From positions 236,001-300,000 of the forward strand of contig BROG01000642.1 of the NCBI GenBank assembly GCA_030159075.1: 64,000 bases of DNA, in the 5' to 3' direction. The notes under the pieces were generated by a model. It was not told the origin of the DNA, did not search any database, and saw only the letters and a list, made by a program, of their open reading frames with translations. Below, in pieces: positions 60,138 to 64,000 of this stretch (position 1 is the stretch's first letter; the number at the start of each line of letters is the position of its first letter). Source of the DNA: Atrina japonica (taxonomy: Eukaryota > Mollusca > Bivalvia > Pterioida > Pinnidae). The position numbers were made by a program, and so were the translations under genes.

Positions 60138-60680
60138 CTTGTATAATGATAATTTTAATAAGATGGAGTGAGGATGTGTACAGGTACTGTTATCTGAAAT
60201 AAAAAGTTGTCTAAGGACTTTAGTGTTAGATATGTAAGAGATATTGAAGGTGAGAGGGTATCAGACACTTGCCGGAGGTGTTATTTTATTTGAAATGAAT
60301 ATGAGTTTTTCTTTTGTATAGATGTACATACTTGTATGAGGATCATTTTACTGAGATAAAGAAATGAACTGTATGGCTATCTAAAATAAAAATTTATTGA
60401 AGAACTTGAGAGATAGATGTATATAAACATGTAATACAAGAGAGTTAGTGAAGGTGAGAGGGTATCAGATACGAGCCGGAGATGTTGTTTTATTTCAAAT
60501 GAATTTTAGTTTTCTTCTTTTGCCACCGTATATGTACATACATATGTACCTGTATAACGATCATTTTGATGAGATATAGTGAGAAAGCATACTGCTATCT
60601 GAAACAAAAAATTGTCAAAGAACATGAGAGTTAGATATATATATATATATAATGTAACACAAGAGAGTTTGGTATAATTG
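60138..60680 (+). repeat. ~193-218-bp tandem repeat, 2.6 copies
   Basis: Units start at 60138, 60331 and 60550 with 'cttgtataatgat'-like text and share 'gaaggtgagagggtatcaga', 'gccggagatgttgttttatt' and 'agagttagatat'. Confidence 0.88.
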
Positions 60681-62175
60681 TTCAAACAAATGTTCGTGTC
60701 ATGTCCCATATTTTCAAATACAATTTTATTTCATATTTCGCTTTTCTGAAACATAGTTGTGTAGATCAGTTTCATTTGTTGTTATGATACATGTATCATA
60801 TTTCTATTGTGAAACATGTGTTTTAAATCCCAATATTCACATGATTTTAAATCTTTAATATTGGGAAAATTTGTATACCTTTTTTGATGTTTTCAAACAT
60901 GGCTCTGAAATCAGTTACTACATACAGTAAGAACTTGAGTCAGAATAGAATATGCACAATCAGCGAATTCTGAATGTTTGTGTAAACAATAATAAATCAC
61001 CTTGGATAACTATTTTTTATGCATATTCTGCAATATGTAATTTTGAAAGCATGCATATCCATGTAGAGGTTTAAAGTCGGTCCAGTTTATGATCTCCCGT
61101 GGGTGATCGGGTATGCATGGCAGAATCTCTCAACTGCTGAATTTTAGTTCGGTCATAATTGTTAGATGGAGAAAACTGGCACAAACTGTTTTTGACAGCT
61201 GTTGAATCAAGCTAAAGTAATACATGTTATTCAGAACTTTCATTCTGTGTCATATTTCAACAATTCGTTTTCCAGGCGAGTTTGTAAATATAGTAATATT
61301 ATGTATTCATGTATTCATATATTGATTTTTCTGTGTTTTCATATTTTTGATGTTCACAAATTTGCCAAGATTTAGGTTAATATGTATAAAGTATGGAATT
61401 AATAGTGTAACTGTGGCTGAATAAGCTGTTTAATAATTGTATCAGCAATCACATAAAACTTGCAAAGTTGTAATTTAAATAGAGGTTCTACAACGAGTGT
61501 TAGTTAACGTTGATTATCATGTTTATCTAGCTTAAGCCATATGTTTTACCCTCTGGGCTGTAACATTGATGTTGCATATTGATGCTGTAAATTTGATTTT
61601 ATAATCTTTCTAATCATATTTATAATTATATATATAATCATTATATTTATAATCTGATTTTGTCTGTTTATGGGCTTAATTCGAATACTAAAGAATTCGT
61701 AAATTTTGAAGTGGTTTTAATTTTGTCTATTTCGTTGTAATGATTTATCAACGAAATTTACACCATGACGAAATGTTACATACACGTGCATTATACTTAG
61801 TAATTGTGATAGGTTTCTTTACAGACAGGTTTTCTTACTTCATTGAAATTCAATGTCAGCAAATTTTTTTTATTTTAAAAACAACAAAAGTTAAACCCCA
61901 CAAAATTATCTGATTTTACAGTATCTTGGTTTAAACAATATTTATTCATGATATTACAAGAAATTATACATATTTTAGTCATTAGGATCTGGCAACAAGT
62001 CGTAAAAACCAACTCCTGAACAACTCAGGGTTTACCCTTTCATCATAATGGTATGTTCTTATCTGTTGTATTGGATCAGACCATTTTGGTTTGTGGGATT
62101 GTTAGGGCTATAAAACCTTTTTTTGTTGTTGTCACATTGCTAGCCATTCAGCAAAAGAAAGGAATAATGTATACC
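60681..62175. other. No gene recognised
   Basis: AT-rich intronic sequence. No frame over 60 codons with recognisable features and no repeat family match. Confidence 0.5.
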
Positions 62176-62410
62176 TAGAAATGTTCGCTCCCATTTAATT
62201 TTCGCCGTTTTCGCCATTAGATGAGAACGCGAATTTAAAAAGAAAAATGAAAGTTTCAAGCTAAATAATTGAAGCCTGGACATGCATGTACACCCAAGAG
62301 ATTATGGTGATTTAAGGCAATTTAAAGACATGGTGAATAGGTTTTCTGTCATGCTTCTACATGTTGTGTACAAGGGCGAAAATAAGCAGGGGCAAAAGGT
62401 TCCAGGTATA
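62176..62410 (+). repeat. Dispersed repeat U2
   Basis: Copy of U1 with 'acctagaaatgttcgctccc', 'tgaaagtttcaagctaaa' and 'ttctgtcatgcttc'. Its ends 'acctagaa' and 'ttccaggta' are short inverses. Confidence 0.7.
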
Positions 62411-62502
62411 CCGTAGTCATAAATCTTGTGATGAGACTTGAAGCCAGTTTGCTGTGTTGTGGTAGACATTCAAGTTATCTAGCCTTCTATAGGCTTATAT
62501 GG

Positions 62503-62745
62503 GGCCTCCATTGCCATGTGGTTAGAGCATCGCGCTATGACCATAAAGTCTCTCACCCATAGTCAGCGCAAGTTGGAGTCCCGCTGGAACCTAGACAGAT
62601 ATTGTGAGAAAGTCTGTCAGTTTACTTGCGGAAGACCAGTGATCTCTTCCCGGGTGCATTGTAATAAGATTTTATCCTCCTTCATTAGAAACTGGCCTCC
62701 ACCATATGACTGAATAATTGTTGAGGGTGTGCGGTAAGATATTAA
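62503..62745 (+). mobile_element. SINE-B copy 9 (full length)
   Basis: 'ggcctccattgccatgtggt' and 'tagagcatcgcgctatgac' (tRNA-like), 'aaagtctctcacccatagtc', 'gtcagtttacttgcggaaga', 'ttagaaactggcctccacca' and 'ttgttgagggtgtgcggtaa'. The 65-residue frame across it is an artefact. Confidence 0.92.
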
Positions 62746-62756
62746 ATTAAAATGTA

Positions 62757-62913
62757 CAGTAAAAGTTGCTTTAGCCACCACCTGTGTATAAAGACCACCT
62801 GCTTCCCCAATAGTACCATTTATGTATAAATCAACCTCTATATAAAGACCACCTCCCTATAAAGACTGGTTTTATTGTGTCTGTAAGAGAGTCTTTATGT
62901 ACAAGTTTCACTG
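62757..62913. mobile_element. MITE P15 (157 bp, TA flanks)
   Basis: 'cagtaaaagttgctttagcc' at the left and 'acaagtttcactg' at the right, bordered by TA. Two 'tataaagaccacct' motifs inside. Confidence 0.9.
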
Positions 62914-63221
62914 TATACCTGTAGGCATAAGGCCCATGACCGGCGATTTACGCTCAGTAAGGTTGTTAATTTTTATTTAAATGGCAATATGCTTTGCAAA
63001 ATGTTAATATAAAGTTATTATCTTCCCATTAATTACGCTTCTAAGTGATTTTCTGTTTTGTAGTAAGCTGAGATTGAAGATTAAAAAAATGTTTTTACTT
63101 GTAACGTCAATAAATACAAACGGAGTTGCGTAATATTCAAGGCAACCTCAGATGAATAAGTTCAATATATAGGTTATTGTTGTCTCTTATCCATCACAAC
63201 TTGTACCAAAGTGAATTGGTT

Positions 63222-63283
63222 GACTCGTACCCATGTTTTAGCTGACTCGTGCCCATCGATTAACTCATTCGTGCCCATCGCCT
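63222..63283 (+). repeat. ~20-bp tandem repeat, 3 copies
   Basis: 'tgactcgtacccatg', 'tgactcgtgcccatcg' and 'ctcattcgtgcccatcg' follow at about 20-bp steps. Confidence 0.75.
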
Positions 63284-63439
63284 GTTTGATTGTAGAATTA
63301 TTTATGAAGGTATACATGTATTTACCAACAAGGTAATTACCATAATGCCGTTTGGTATTGAATTGACATACAACTATCTGTGGAAATGAATTGGCTTCAG
63401 AAGTACTTCGCTGACAGAGGTATTATCCATTTCACAAAA

Positions 63440-63660
63440 CGTGATAGGCGGATTAACCTTTTGATTATCTTGCGGATGATTCTACTCAATTTTTGGTTAT
63501 GACAATTTTTATGGAAAAAAAACTTTATATTCCCCACTGGATACTCATAGAACGATTATTCTTGTCAGTGTAAATTTAATGTCGCTATTCTGTGTTACCT
63601 AAAATTTGAACGTGTCCGGGTCAAGAAATGGTTCACGACACTACATCTCGCCAGGTTCTA
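63440..63660 (-). repeat. Dispersed repeat D, copy 4
   Basis: Reverse complement contains 'ttcttgacccggacacgttc', 'aaattttaggtaacac', 'acactgacaagaataatcg' and 'cataaccaaaaattgagtag', in the same order as copies 2 and 3. Confidence 0.82.
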
Positions 63661-63887
63661 TGGATATAAGGTAAACAATTTTCTAGCTTTTGGCAATTTG
63701 ATTTTGGTTTCGAAAACAAAGAAATTTAGAACCCCCGAATGTGCATAGATGTTTATATAGATGGGCGCCCTGATAGTCATAAAACACGGTCCGGAATCAC
63801 TATGCACTTGCCTACCCATGGTTTCATGTAGCCAAAATCACTCGTAGCTAATGAATATTTACAAAGGAGTTAGTGTGTTCAATATAT

Positions 63888-63910
63888 CCAATCACAATAG
63901 TTGTGATTGG
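63888..63910. promoter_or_regulatory. Perfect palindrome holding two CCAAT motifs
   Basis: 'ccaatcacaa', a 3-base spacer, then 'ttgtgattgg': ten perfectly paired bases per arm with a CCAAT box on each strand. No adjacent gene was found, so a promoter role is speculative. Confidence 0.4.
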
Positions 63911-64000
63911 CAATGGAAGTTATCGCAAAGTCTGTTGATCTAATACAATTCTAAAATAGTTTAATAGCCTCGATCAATTAGTTGACGATTGCGCGAGCAC

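Noticed and set aside
62516..62713. 65-codon frame, and the similar one at 16266-16463
   Set aside because: Both are chance frames across SINE-B copies; shared residues come from the shared repeat.

Overview
The window looks like nuclear DNA of a bivalve or related mollusc. It is AT-rich, almost free of long open reading frames, and carries spliced exons with GT-AG borders. It is dense in tRNA-like SINEs, small terminal-inverted-repeat elements, minisatellites and the TACATGTA palindrome. The organism call is an inference. The sequence shows directly that it is a eukaryotic, intron-dominated and repeat-dominated locus with no bacterial gene organisation.

The one gene recognised with confidence is the 5' end of MED15 (Mediator subunit 15, the KIX-domain subunit) on the + strand. 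Exon 1 (6886-6950), exon 2 (14365-14452) and exon 3 (18311-18362) join in phase into 68 codons that cover nearly the whole N-terminal KIX domain. Intron 1 is 7.4 kb and intron 2 is 3.9 kb. No later MED15 exon was found with confidence, so everything after 18362 is probably intron 3 (up to 45.6 kb), with one weak candidate exon at 24027-24075.

Layout. 1-6843 is upstream DNA holding a SINE, a GATA microsatellite, a 1-kb minisatellite of 25-bp units with a 105-bp higher-order repeat, and a duplicated TC-tract/G-rich block. 6886-18362 holds the three exons, separated by a 1.65-kb TTA-flanked TIR element, MITEs and SINEs. 18.7-28 kb holds a 61-bp minisatellite, a 20-bp array split by a 2.5-kb TIR element, a 23-bp minisatellite and a TTAA-flanked element. 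28.4-31.3 kb is a hAT-like element. 32.3-34.5 kb is an 82-bp minisatellite split by a Helentron/pearl-like element that has its own internal tandem repeat. 36-40 kb is a cluster of CAGTRAAACC MITEs, one containing a 1-kb minisatellite. 40-64 kb is a patchwork of SINEs (families A, B and C below), MITEs (P, Q and R), other dispersed repeats (D, S, T, U) and tandem arrays.

Family letters are local labels, not database names. No transposase, reverse transcriptase or replicase reading frame was recognised, so the mobile elements appear non-autonomous. The biology of the window is therefore the start of a conserved transcription-coactivator gene whose introns have been built by layered insertions, with tandem repeats repeatedly associated with transposon bodies or ends.
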